This document shows, one piece after another, positions 1 to 6,480 of a stretch of DNA of 17,366 bases. The translations under genes and the position numbers were made by a program. Under the pieces are notes generated by a model that did not search any database, was not told where the DNA came from, and saw only the letters and a list, made by a program, of their open reading frames with translations. This stretch comes from Candidatus Pacearchaeota archaeon RBG_13_36_9. GTDB lineage: Archaea > Nanobdellota > Nanobdellia > Pacearchaeales > GW2011-AR1. The DNA is taken from the NCBI GenBank assembly GCA_001786395.1, contig MFWN01000019.1, positions 1 to 17,366 of the forward strand, written 5' to 3'. Position 1 is the stretch's first letter. Every line of letters begins with the position of its first letter.

Positions 1-51
1 TCTCAGAGAATCAATTCATATTACTTAAATTTAGAAAAGTTAGGGGTTAAA
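1..51. other. Left edge, non-coding A/T-rich
   Basis: A/T-rich sequence downstream of the last minus-strand gene. I see no gene, hairpin or clear terminator in it. Confidence 0.4.
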
Positions 52-423
52 TTAACCATCTTGACATCTAGTTAAAAGACCTTCCGAAGCTGCTCCTTCA
101 GCCATTGTTTCTCTCAGGTTTCTAAAATCTTCAGTTTCTGTTGCTTGGGTTAGTTTTTCTGCAAAAGACCTGCTGAAATATACCCTTCCTGAACCATCGT
201 TTTTTAATAGAATAGCATCATAGCCTCCTGCTCCCAGTTCATTGTAACTAACACGAAAAGAAACTCCTGGTTCTTTTCCTGCAATTTCAAAAACCCTCGT
301 ACCTATTTTTCCTACAACTACACGGGGGGGCTGAAAACCAAGTTCTCTATTGCAGCTATGTTGAGATAAATAAAAGTCCCCGAGACTTACAACATCTGGC
401 GTTATTAATTCAAAGTTTCCCAT
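52..423 (-). CDS. Unknown small protein (123 aa)
   Basis: I do not recognise this protein. It begins MGNFELITPDVVSLGDFYLS and is a soluble mixed alpha/beta sequence with a Gly-rich stretch (ELGAGGYDAI) followed by a likely beta strand (SGRVYFS). No catalytic motif or membrane segment is visible. The open frame extends upstream to a TTG at 477 or an ATG at 474, which would overlap the upstream gene. I chose the ATG at 421-423 because a TATA element (444-451) lies 20 nt before it, the same spacing seen at many other starts here. The extended motif ATCACATAAA joins that TATA element, as it does for the gene upstream. The two genes are probably separately transcribed. Real-gene confidence is good; function is unknown. 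Confidence 0.7.
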   Translation of the reverse strand: MGNFELITPDVVSLGDFYLSQHSCNRELGFQPPRVVVGKIGTRVFEIAGKEPGVSFRVSYNELGAGGYDAILLKNDGSGRVYFSRSFAEKLTQATETEDFRNLRETMAEGAASEGLLTRCQDG

Positions 424-443
424 ATTTTGATATGTTTTCAGGG

Positions 444-463
444 TTTTTAAGAATTTATGTGAT
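444..463 (-). promoter_or_regulatory. Extended promoter of the 123-aa gene
   Basis: Read on the minus strand this is ATCACATAAATTCTTAAAAA. The TATA-like part ends 20 nt before the ATG at 423, implying a leaderless transcript. The upstream CACATAAA part recurs at 728-747, 6903-6922 and 8098-8118 and may contain the TFB recognition element (BRE). The site lies inside the end region of the gap between two genes. Confidence 0.6.
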
Positions 464-466
464 TGC

Positions 467-706
467 TTAATCATCAAGTCTGCAGAAAATTTCTAAAATT
501 GAACGGGGGATGCGGATAGTTGGGCAAGATGCAGATTGATGTAATAGATAAAATATGTTATTTAAATCATCATAATCCATAGTTTCTTCAACAGGGATAT
601 TTGTTCTCTCATAAACCCCCCCAGTAACAGGCATCGCAAGATACTCTGCTTTTCTCACTACTACTTTTATTGGCCCTGATTCTGCTTCTGAATTATTATT
701 TCCCAT
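467..706 (-). CDS. Unknown small protein (79 aa)
   Basis: A 79-residue protein starting MGNNNSEAESGPIKVVVRKA. It has a polar N-terminus, a likely beta segment (IKVVVRKAEYLAMPVTGGVYE), an acidic middle (EETMDYDDLNN) and a short helical end. I recognise no family. The start is supported by a TATA element (728-735) exactly 21 nt upstream. The 14-nt sequence AGAGTTCTTGATAA lies between promoter and ATG; the same 14 nt precede the gene at 10131-10547. It is not in the packed cluster that starts at 1141, from which it is 48 bp away. Confidence 0.65.
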   Translation of the reverse strand: MGNNNSEAESGPIKVVVRKAEYLAMPVTGGVYERTNIPVEETMDYDDLNNIFYLLHQSASCPTIRIPRSILEIFCRLDD

Positions 707-727
707 ATCTTTTTATCAAGAACTCTA

Positions 728-747
728 TTTTTAAAGGTTTATGTGAT
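728..747 (-). promoter_or_regulatory. Extended promoter of the 79-aa gene
   Basis: Minus-strand ATCACATAAACCTTTAAAAA. The TATA part (728-735) is 21 nt from the ATG at 706. This is the best copy of the shared promoter motif of this window. Confidence 0.65.
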
Positions 748-754
748 AAAAGAA

Positions 755-1141
755 CTAAGCACTTCTTAAAAGCAGTTTCTTTTCTAAATTATTTCTCAGC
801 ATTCTGGCATTCACAGGAAAGCCAAACTCTGAAGGAGTTTCATAAGGTTGGACTATATAATCAATCATAGCCTTTAAAGCATCTTGCTCTGTTGTTGCAT
901 TAACTTTCTTGCTTTTAGTTCTTGGAGGGTTTTTTCCAAATTGACCATCTAACGGAGTATCCATGTCCTCTATTTCTACAATCCGGTAGTTTTTTCCATC
1001 TAGTACTATCTTATAGGTTACTTTATGGCTGCTTATATCTCCATCACAAAAATAAGCCCGTACATTCTTTCCTTCAACAAAAAAATTAGCTACAACTGCC
1101 CCTTTATATGATTCTCCGTGATAAACTCTTGTTCTTCCCAT
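755..1141 (-). CDS. Unknown protein (128 aa), last gene of the receiver cluster
   Basis: Starts MGRTRVYHGESYKGAVVANF. The first about 60 residues look beta-rich, with strands such as VVANFFVEG, VRAYFCDGD, KVTYKIVLDG and KNYRIVEIED. A basic, Pro-containing linker follows (PPRTKSKK), then a helical tail. No family recognised. A longer frame begins at 1177 but would overlap the upstream gene by 35 nt; the ATG at 1141 follows that gene's stop codon after one base (TAAGATG), which fits translational coupling. It is the fourth member of the packed set from 3470 down to 755. Confidence 0.75.
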   Translation of the reverse strand: MGRTRVYHGESYKGAVVANFFVEGKNVRAYFCDGDISSHKVTYKIVLDGKNYRIVEIEDMDTPLDGQFGKNPPRTKSKKVNATTEQDALKAMIDYIVQPYETPSEFGFPVNARMLRNNLEKKLLLRSA

Positions 1142-1142
1142 C

Positions 1143-1454
1143 TTATCCTGACCCCTCTGTTTTTCTTGCTTCAGCAAAAGCTTCTCTTGCTATATAAAAT
1201 CCTCCTTCTTTTGTAATTGTATAATCCATATCCTCTAATCTTTTCCTATGAGTTTTTGCTATTAGTTTAGTAATGTCAAGAGCATGCATTATCTTGCATC
1301 CAGATTCTCTGCATATGTCCTTAGCCACATGCGTATAGGCCTGATAAGGCTCTCCATTCAGCCAGTTCTCTTCCATTTGTTCAATATACATGTCTGCATA
1401 TGTTTCTTTTTCTTCTTGGGTTAATTCTTTATTCCAGTCTTCAATCTTTGACAT
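1143..1454 (-). CDS. Unknown helical protein (103 aa)
   Basis: Starts MSKIEDWNKELTQEEKETYA. The sequence is almost entirely helical and charged, with two Cys (in DICRESGCK) and a His/Arg-rich helix (KTHRKRLED). No family recognised. Its ATG lies one base after the stop of the receiver-like gene, and its stop lies one base before the next ATG, so all are probably one transcript with coupled translation. It could be a partner of the receiver-like protein, but nothing in the sequence proves this. Confidence 0.75.
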   Translation of the reverse strand: MSKIEDWNKELTQEEKETYADMYIEQMEENWLNGEPYQAYTHVAKDICRESGCKIMHALDITKLIAKTHRKRLEDMDYTITKEGGFYIAREAFAEARKTEGSG

Positions 1455-1455
1455 T

Positions 1456-1836
1456 TTATTCTAACTCCAGCTGCCTGAGTTCTTCCAGGATTGCTCCTAA
1501 CATTAGTGGTTTTCTCAAAACTCTTGCTCCAAGAGCCCTGGCTTTCTCCTCCACTTCTTGAGGTTCCATGCCTCTCAATAATAAGACAGGAAGCTCTCTT
1601 CCCCTAATATCTGCTAGGATACCCATGGCAGTTTCATATTTCCTTCCATTAGTTTGTTGCCCCCCAGGTATGTTTAAATCTACTAAAAATGCAATATCAT
1701 ACTCTTCAGAAATAGTTTGTTCATACTGTTCCTGAGTTGTAACAAGGGTTATTTCATAATCCCCATCTTTTTTAAGTGTGTTCAAAAATACCGGGCTGTG
1801 AGAAACCGCATTATCTATTAATAATAATTTTTTCAT
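1456..1836 (-). CDS. Divergent CheY-like receiver domain protein
   Basis: A stand-alone 126-residue protein with the alternating strand/helix pattern of response-regulator receiver domains. Visible landmarks are the first strand and acidic site (KLLLIDNA, D8, where active receivers usually have two acidic residues), a phosphoacceptor-like Asp at the end of the third strand (AFLVDLNIPGG, D53), a fourth strand (LPVLLLRGMEP) and the late Lys-Pro pair (LRKPL, K109-P110). The switch Ser/Thr expected after strand 4 is replaced by Arg88. It is known that such receivers may still be phosphorylated or may work unphosphorylated. There is no output domain and no histidine kinase in the window. Its ATG overlaps the stop of the membrane ectodomain gene by one base, so the two products are probably made in a fixed ratio. 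Confidence 0.75.
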   Translation of the reverse strand: MKKLLLIDNAVSHSPVFLNTLKKDGDYEITLVTTQEQYEQTISEEYDIAFLVDLNIPGGQQTNGRKYETAMGILADIRGRELPVLLLRGMEPQEVEEKARALGARVLRKPLMLGAILEELRQLELE

Positions 1837-3470
1837 TATTTTAACTCCAGATTTATGCTTTCAATTCCAACAGCCCCTTCTTCAAGAGCCCTGAATGAAA
1901 ATTTATCCCCTCCGTTGATGTTTACATCTTCTTCGTAATAGAAAATTCTGTTGTAATGGTCATAAGTATAAGCATCTATAACTAAGAAGTCTTGATTGTT
2001 AAATTTTTCGTTTATTCTAGGGGGAAGGTTAAACCATGAATCCTTACTTGGAGAAACAATATCTGAATATACCCATAAATCCCCTTTTTCAAGGCTTATA
2101 TCATATTCTCCTGCTGTGAGATTATGCCCATATGTTTTAGAAATCCAGCCTTCATTCAAGTCTATAATTATGTTTTCTGTCCCAGAGATTGTTATCAATT
2201 GGTTTTTCCCTGTGTGCCAATAATTAAATCCTATAACCTTAGAAGAATCTGCTTCCGTATAAAAATCAAAATGCTCAATTGGAAGGTTAGTTCCAAGAAT
2301 CATTATCTTGTTAGTATTAAACTTAATATTTTTAACACTTACATCTGGATATTGGTTATTCTTATCAATTATAAAATCAATATAATAAACTCCTTCTTCA
2401 ACTTCTTTGTTTACTTCAAAATTCTGTTCTTCTCCTCTTTTTTGCTCGCCTTCTTTTATTCCATCATCCTGTAAAAGCCCTGTATAAATTGCCTCTCCTC
2501 TGTAATTGGTGATATTAACTGTATATTCATCTGCCCCCAAGTATGAGTTTAAATCCTGCTTAGTCATCTTTATATTCAAATTATCTTTGGCATAAGCTGC
2601 AAAATGTAAATCTCCCCTAAATGTTGTGTTTATTAGAGTCTCTGTTGGTTTGTAATTTGTTATTATTGGATTGATTGCTTCAAGTTCGCTCATGCTCCAA
2701 ACACTGCTGCTCGGAAAATTATTATACAAGAATTCACTTGCGATATTACCTTCCCCTGAGTTATCTAGATTAGTATAGTTCAATATATCTTTTATGATAT
2801 ATATGTTATAACCATCATTTGTTTCTTGTATTAATTCATAGTTGTTTAAGTTAGGGAATATTAATTCATCGTTCAAATAAATATTGCTGTTATTCAGTAT
2901 GACTAAATTTAATTGTAGTGTGCCATTAGTTGCTTCAATTGTCCTTGCTGGCTTGAATATAAAGTTGAATTTCTTAGAACTAGTTATTGGGCGAATTGTC
3001 ATGGCTTGATAAGTTTGTTTATCACCCAAAACACTTGTATCATCAATATAAAACTCACTTATCTGCAGGATTTTGCTGTCTCCAGCCATGATAGAATAAC
3101 CTGTTGTTCCAAAAGGAAGCCAACCGGGATACAGGCTTGCTAGGCTGATGTAGGCAATTGCTCCCAATGCTAAAATAAAAATAAGAGCTATTATTGCTCT
3201 TTCAATTGTCTTCTGTTTTCTTGGCTTGCTGCTGCTGTTTTCTGTTTTATCTTCTGTATTCCCTGCTTGTTGTTTGAGAACTTCCTCTGGCAGTGGAAGC
3301 CCTTTTTTCTTTGCTAATTGTTCCAGCTCTTCCAGATGCTTCTTGAGCTGCTGCCTGCTGAGCTCGATGCCTGTTTTTATCCTGTAATATTCAGTGTAAG
3401 AAATATCTTTCTTAGCCCCATTGCTCTTCCCATTGCCTTTTTTATTCTCTTCTTTTTTCTCTTCTGGCAT
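1836..3470 (-). CDS. Single-pass membrane protein with large ectodomain (544 aa)
   Basis: Residues 1-90 are charged and probably cytoplasmic. They begin MPEEKKEENKK and include a likely coiled coil at about 25-68 (rich in Leu, Lys, Glu). One hydrophobic segment follows at about 92-111 (AIIALIFILALGAIAYISLA). The remaining 430 residues are Asn/Tyr/Thr-rich, beta-strand-like and probably outside the cell, with several possible N-glycosylation sequons (for example NNSN, NGT, NIT). I recognise no enzyme motif, so a surface or sensor role is an inference. Its stop overlaps the start of the receiver-like gene (TAATGA), and it follows the NYN gene after 11 bp. Its first 12 codons are part of a 36-bp perfect repeat also present at 4210-4245. 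Confidence 0.8.
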   Translation of the reverse strand: MPEEKKEENKKGNGKSNGAKKDISYTEYYRIKTGIELSRQQLKKHLEELEQLAKKKGLPLPEEVLKQQAGNTEDKTENSSSKPRKQKTIERAIIALIFILALGAIAYISLASLYPGWLPFGTTGYSIMAGDSKILQISEFYIDDTSVLGDKQTYQAMTIRPITSSKKFNFIFKPARTIEATNGTLQLNLVILNNSNIYLNDELIFPNLNNYELIQETNDGYNIYIIKDILNYTNLDNSGEGNIASEFLYNNFPSSSVWSMSELEAINPIITNYKPTETLINTTFRGDLHFAAYAKDNLNIKMTKQDLNSYLGADEYTVNITNYRGEAIYTGLLQDDGIKEGEQKRGEEQNFEVNKEVEEGVYYIDFIIDKNNQYPDVSVKNIKFNTNKIMILGTNLPIEHFDFYTEADSSKVIGFNYWHTGKNQLITISGTENIIIDLNEGWISKTYGHNLTAGEYDISLEKGDLWVYSDIVSPSKDSWFNLPPRINEKFNNQDFLVIDAYTYDHYNRIFYYEEDVNINGGDKFSFRALEEGAVGIESINLELK

Positions 3471-3473
3471 TTT
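3438..3473. repeat. 36-bp direct repeat, copy 1
   Basis: Identical to 4210-4245 in the same orientation. This copy covers the start codon and first codons (MPEEKKEENKK) of the 544-aa membrane protein gene. Weaker similarity continues for about 15 bp on the coding side (GGCAATGGGAAGAG against GGCAAAGCGAAAGA). The two copies are 772 bp apart and bracket the NYN gene with its leader. Confidence 0.9.
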
Positions 3474-3481
3474 ATTTCCCC

Positions 3482-4078
3482 CTATGTTCTATTTGTTTCA
3501 TTTGTTGAATCTTCAAAATCTTTTTCATTAAGCTTAACCCATTTTGAAGCAATTTTTAATAAATGATTGGATGTTGAGAATCTTGACCCTCTTTTTCTAT
3601 CAAAATATGTATAAAGAATAACTTTGAATCCCTTCTGTTTCATCCGCTCTATAACCGGAACAAAATCCGAATCAGAAGCTATCAGGATTATTGTATTTAT
3701 ATCCGGATAATTCTCTTTAGTGTCATACATATCCATAATTATTAGGGCATCAACCCCTTTTTGGCAGAAATCCTCTTCATTCTTTTCATTAAAATATTTT
3801 TGGCATCTTCCTTCCCTGAGTGCAATCCACTTTTTCTTTCTTAACATTTTTGTCATGCTTTGATATCTGCTCATTAAGAAATCTTCTTTTTTAGTTGGTT
3901 TTGGACCCTGAAAGGGCGGGCAGGTATAAATAAAAAGATGCTTTAAGTTTAGGCTTTCTTTTTTGCAGATATTCCTGAAAGTCTGAAGATATTTTTTAGA
4001 ACGCATCCCCTCTTTTTGAAAGTTTTTCTTAACTAAGCCAAAAAACCCATCATCAACAAAAACTAATGTATCCTCCAT
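3482..4078 (-). CDS. NYN-domain (LabA/PIN-like) putative RNase
   Basis: This 198-residue protein shows the NYN pattern of the PIN-like nuclease fold. There is an N-terminal strand ending in acidic residues (TLVFVDDGFF, D9/D10), a middle motif (QKGVDALIIMDMY, D110 and D116) and the typical SDSD strand-helix (IILIASDSDFVPVIERM, D136 and D138), followed by a strand (FKVILYTY). These Asp residues are those expected to bind metal in the active site. NYN proteins are generally RNases acting on structured or modified RNA; the substrate here is unknown. The start is firmly set by a perfect Shine-Dalgarno GGAGGT five nt before the ATG, rare in this window. It is preceded by a hairpin-rich leader and is probably co-transcribed with the 544-aa membrane protein gene 11 bp downstream. 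The lineage-typical role could be RNA turnover or toxin-like. Confidence 0.85.
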   Translation of the reverse strand: MEDTLVFVDDGFFGLVKKNFQKEGMRSKKYLQTFRNICKKESLNLKHLFIYTCPPFQGPKPTKKEDFLMSRYQSMTKMLRKKKWIALREGRCQKYFNEKNEEDFCQKGVDALIIMDMYDTKENYPDINTIILIASDSDFVPVIERMKQKGFKVILYTYFDRKRGSRFSTSNHLLKIASKWVKLNEKDFEDSTNETNRT

Positions 4079-4083
4079 TTGAA

Positions 4084-4089
4084 ACCTCC
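4084..4089 (-). promoter_or_regulatory. Strong Shine-Dalgarno site of the NYN gene
   Basis: Minus-strand GGAGGT, five nt before the ATG at 4078. Most other first genes of transcripts here look leaderless, so this marks a different mode of translation start. Confidence 0.75.
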
Positions 4090-4094
4090 AAAAC

Positions 4095-4165
4095 AGCTAG
4101 AAAAAACAAAGCATCCGGCAACCTTGCGATCACCGGGGATCATACTCACAATCCTAAGACTGCTG
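4095..4165 (-). ncRNA. Candidate structured leader or small RNA before the NYN gene
   Basis: On the minus strand two consecutive hairpins can be drawn. The first is GCAGTC, loop TTAG, GATTGT (6 bp with wobbles). The second is CCGGTGATC, tetraloop GCAA, GGTTGCCGG (9 bp, positions 4115-4136). The second stem needs three G-U pairs, so it folds fully only as minus-strand RNA, and its GNRA loop is typical of real RNA structure. A T-run (TTTGTTTTTT, about 4100-4109) follows and could act as a terminator. A TATA-like TTTTTAAA (about 4187-4194) sits about 25-30 nt before the first hairpin. It could be a cis-regulatory leader of the NYN gene or an independent RNA. No known RNA family is recognised. 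Confidence 0.45.
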
Positions 4166-4209
4166 GTATAGGGAACTCTTCCATGTTTAAAAATCTTTCG
4201 CTTTGCCTG

Positions 4210-4245
4210 TTTTTTATTCTCTTCTTTTTTCTCTTCTGGCATTTT
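4210..4245. repeat. 36-bp direct repeat, copy 2
   Basis: Identical to 3438-3473. This copy encodes the last residues of the 138-aa gene (NARREKRRE) in one frame and the orphan MPEEKKEENKK start in another. The segment between the copies carries the NYN gene and its leader. Confidence 0.9.
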
Positions 4246-4630
4246 CTGTGTTTGCAGGGTCTTCATTTAATTTCTCTTCCAAAATCCTATACTTTATTAT
4301 AGGAGGCCATTCAACTTTTCTTGCAACAACCCTAACAGAGCCATCAGGATATTTTCTCCTGGTATTGGTCCTTGTATATGTGCCATCAGAGGGCTTTCCT
4401 AAAGTAACCTCTACTCTATACCCCGCTCTCAGGCTGTTATCATGCCCCGTATAGTCTCCTCTAATTGACCCCCTTACTATCGGACTTCTTCCTTCATTGG
4501 TTTTGATTGTATAAAGTGTAAACGGAACTCTGGTAGTACAGGTTGTTATATGTGCTACTCCAAAAACTGTTCCAGAATATTTTCTTCTCCCAAAAAACCT
4601 TTTTGCTAATCTTCTTATTTTTTTTGGCAT
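4214..4630 (-). CDS. Unknown basic beta-rich protein (138 aa)
   Basis: Starts MPKKIRRLAKRFFGRRKYSG. A very basic N-terminus is followed by many short beta strands (TVFGVAHITTC, VPFTLYTIKT, GYRVEVTLGK, SVRVVARKVEW) and a charged helical tail. The pattern suggests a small beta-barrel, possibly nucleic-acid binding, but this is inference only and no family is recognised. The last ten codons lie in the 36-bp repeat, so the C-terminus may have been altered by the rearrangement. A TATA-like TTTTATAC lies 14 nt before the ATG, closer than usual, so promoter placement is uncertain. Confidence 0.65.
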   Translation of the reverse strand: MPKKIRRLAKRFFGRRKYSGTVFGVAHITTCTTRVPFTLYTIKTNEGRSPIVRGSIRGDYTGHDNSLRAGYRVEVTLGKPSDGTYTRTNTRRKYPDGSVRVVARKVEWPPIIKYRILEEKLNEDPANTENARREKRRE

Positions 4631-4697
4631 TTTCCTATTAATTAGTATAAAACACTCAAGAATATGGGCCTTTTTATTAATTTCTATACTGGAAATA

Positions 4698-5060
4698 TTA
4701 CATAATTTCTGTTATGGAATCTCCAATGGCCACAGCCGCTATTGGCTTAGGAGTGTGATAATTCTTATGGGCAGCTATCATTCTTTCTACACCATCTCTT
4801 GCTGTTCCGGACCTTAATTCATAATATTTTTTTCTTGCAGCATAGTACCTATTTTGAATTTCTGCCATGCAGCCTGCAATAAGAATAGCTGCAGATTCTC
4901 TTCCAAACCTCGCTTCTGGGTCTTCTGCCTGGCTTGCTTCATGGCCTGCCATTTGGCTTTCTATTTCTGCTAATGCATGGTATAATCTGGACTGTTTTTT
5001 ATTGCAGTCTCTGACTATAACCCCTGCCAAAAACATCCCAATTCTTTCCCTTAGTCCCAT
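4698..5060 (-). CDS. Unknown helical protein (120 aa)
   Basis: Starts MGLRERIGMFLAGVIVRDCN. It is mostly helical, with a mildly hydrophobic first helix (IGMFLAGVIV), a central Ala-rich helix (ESAAILIAGCMAEIQ) and an aromatic/basic helix (RYYAARKKYYELR). The end (KPIAAVAIGDSITEIM) is more hydrophobic. No family recognised. A TATA element at 5082-5089 is 21 nt from the ATG, supporting a leaderless single-gene transcript. Confidence 0.65.
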   Translation of the reverse strand: MGLRERIGMFLAGVIVRDCNKKQSRLYHALAEIESQMAGHEASQAEDPEARFGRESAAILIAGCMAEIQNRYYAARKKYYELRSGTARDGVERMIAAHKNYHTPKPIAAVAIGDSITEIM

Positions 5061-5081
5061 TTTATTTTTCAGGATTTAAGC

Positions 5082-5089
5082 CTTTATAA
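5082..5089 (-). promoter_or_regulatory. TATA element of the 120-aa gene
   Basis: Minus-strand TTATAAAG, 21 nt before the ATG at 5060. Confidence 0.5.
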
Positions 5090-5108
5090 TTTTTGTTGTA
5101 ATTGATAA

Positions 5109-5477
5109 TTAGTTTCTTTCAAGATACTTTCCATTTTCTTCATAAAGCATCAGGCCGCAAAAGGGCTCTTTTCTTTCAGGCTTATAAAGAGGAGATTGGT
5201 ACAACGCAATTAATGCAGTTTTTACATCTTTTGCGACTTCTAAATTAGACACTCCTTCACGAGAGCCTTCTAAAACATAATTAATTCCATGGTCTTCTGC
5301 GTCCCGGACTTCCCAGGCAAGCTCCTGGTCCAGCTGCCTTCTTGCCATTTCTTGGATTGTAAAAACCTCAAGCCGGGATTTTATTACTCCTCTTCTGGTA
5401 GGCCGTTTTGGGATTAAATCTCGGATTTCTGCTTCAGGCGCATTACACTTAAAAAATCCATATGCTTTTCCTTCCAT
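5109..5477 (-). CDS. Unknown protein (122 aa)
   Basis: Starts MEGKAYGFFKCNAPEAEIRD. The sequence suggests an N-terminal strand (AYGFFKC), a helix, a basic segment (PKRPTRRGVIKSR), then long helices (IQEMARRQLDQELAWEVRDAE) and a C-terminal strand (CGLMLYEENGKYLE). No family or catalytic motif is recognised. Its promoter is not obvious at the usual spacing: a TTTAAAA element lies about 41 nt before the ATG, next to an inverted repeat at 5531-5552. Confidence 0.65.
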   Translation of the reverse strand: MEGKAYGFFKCNAPEAEIRDLIPKRPTRRGVIKSRLEVFTIQEMARRQLDQELAWEVRDAEDHGINYVLEGSREGVSNLEVAKDVKTALIALYQSPLYKPERKEPFCGLMLYEENGKYLERN

Positions 5478-5797
5478 TTTATTTTAAAATCTGGGTTTAA
5501 TTCTTTGATTCGACATGATTTTAAAGGACTAAAATTTCCGTTAGGAAATTTTTTTAACTCCTTTTTTGATAAAATATTCAAGCATCCAAACTATTTAAAC
5601 CTTTCTATTTGTTACTATTTTAAAGTGGTATTAAGTTAAGTAGAATATGAATAATTTAGGCACTACATATTATAGACTCCTCCCATATTAAAAAGTTCAA
5701 GTTATATTCCAAAAATTAGTGTTGTTTTAAAGAATGCAAGGGTTTAAATTAATTATTGTAATAAAATATTTGTTCATAATAAAGTTTGTCTTCTTAT
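5478..5797. other. 320-bp non-coding gap
   Basis: Very A/T-rich sequence between the unknown 122-aa gene and the first metallopeptidase gene. Apart from the inverted repeat at 5531-5552 and scattered TTTAAA-like elements I see no gene, tRNA or repeat in it. It is the longest gap in the window and separates two minus-strand groups. Confidence 0.6.
5531..5552. promoter_or_regulatory. Perfect inverted repeat, possible operator
   Basis: AAAATTTCC, loop GTTA, GGAAATTTT. It lies about 54 nt upstream of the 122-aa gene, just upstream (in its reading direction) of a TATA-like CCTTTAAAATC. This place suits a repressor or activator site. On the plus strand a few T follow it, but no plus-strand gene ends there, so a terminator role is less likely. 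Confidence 0.35.
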
Positions 5798-6445
5798 TTA
5801 TCCTGAGCTTTGGTCCAGCAGAACTTCCTTGGCTATTTCCAGGGTTCTTTTACTTCTTTCTCTGCATATTTCATCGCTTATTTTAAGTCCTGAAAGGCCA
5901 TCAACCAACATTTTTGAGACGCTTATCCACCCGCAAAAATCAGCAAAGCTTTCCCTTCCTTTCATTCTTCTCTGGTATTTTTTTCTGACTTCATACTTGT
6001 TATAAACAGCATCTCTCCCCCCTGCATAATCCAGAAAATGCCCGTCTTCATGCCCTAGATTGTAAAAGAAAGATACTGGATTTGAGTCAATATTATCCTC
6101 TACAAACACTAAATGCAGTTTTGCAAAGATATCTTTAAATGATAAATTCAATATATTATACCAACCCCCAATATTTCTATCTATTTTAGTGGATTCTTTG
6201 AAAAGCGCATCTATGAGTCTTGCAGATTCGTGAATATTTTTTTCTGCCTTTCTTAGAGAGTATTCCCCTTCCCCTAAACTGACTGTCAATTCAAGTTCTT
6301 GCAGTTGAACTTCACCATAATGAAAGCCGTTTTTAGCTAAATGGCTCTTCATTCTTGTGTTGTTGTACTTTCTGTCTCTTTCGCTTTTCCCATTTCTTAT
6401 TCCCTTTATTTCCTGAAAAAGCCCTTTCCAATATTCTACTTCCAT
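5798..6445 (-). CDS. Putative HExxH zinc metallopeptidase, paralogue 1 (215 aa)
   Basis: The key motif is GHEDGHFL: H132-E133-x-x-H136 fits the HExxH zinc site, with E133 the catalytic base. E165 in ESFADFCGW lies 29 residues after the second His and would serve as third zinc ligand, as in gluzincins such as the ImmA/IrrE type. The N-terminus (EYWKGLFQEIKGIR) and the block LQELELTVSLGEGEYSLR match the second copy at 9312-10031, which keeps the same 29-residue spacing. There is no signal peptide or membrane segment, so it should act in the cytoplasm. Substrate is unknown. It follows the 129-aa gene after 35 bp and may share its transcript. I recognise no named family. Confidence 0.7.
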   Translation of the reverse strand: MEVEYWKGLFQEIKGIRNGKSERDRKYNNTRMKSHLAKNGFHYGEVQLQELELTVSLGEGEYSLRKAEKNIHESARLIDALFKESTKIDRNIGGWYNILNLSFKDIFAKLHLVFVEDNIDSNPVSFFYNLGHEDGHFLDYAGGRDAVYNKYEVRKKYQRRMKGRESFADFCGWISVSKMLVDGLSGLKISDEICRERSKRTLEIAKEVLLDQSSG

Positions 6446-6480
6446 CTTAAAAACCCCAGAATTTAGTCATTTGTATTGTT

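Larger units (their letters stand above)
4066..4242 (-). pseudogene. Possible truncated remnant starting MPEEKKEENKK
   Basis: An open frame of 58 codons begins with the same 11 residues as the 544-aa membrane protein because its start lies in the second copy of the 36-bp repeat. After the repeat it has no resemblance to that protein and no family features. It runs through the hairpins described above and overlaps the start of the NYN gene. I read it as a duplicated gene start left behind by a rearrangement and not as a working gene, but a short expressed peptide cannot be excluded. Confidence 0.3.

Noticed and set aside
424..477. Longer start (TTG at 477 or ATG at 474) for the first gene
   Set aside because: The extension overlaps the upstream gene and contains the promoter motif itself; the ATG at 423 has the regular 20-nt TATA spacing.
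1142..1177. Longer N-terminus for the 128-aa gene
   Set aside because: It would overlap the upstream coding sequence by 35 nt; the internal ATG follows that gene's stop after one base, as elsewhere in the cluster.
1996..2474. Plus-strand open frames opposite the 544-aa gene
   Set aside because: Low-complexity Ile/Asn/Phe-rich translations without a start context; the minus-strand gene has a coherent membrane-protein sequence.
4100..4175. tRNA gene in the structured region before the NYN gene
   Set aside because: No T-arm consensus, D-arm or acceptor stem can be drawn; only two simple hairpins are present.
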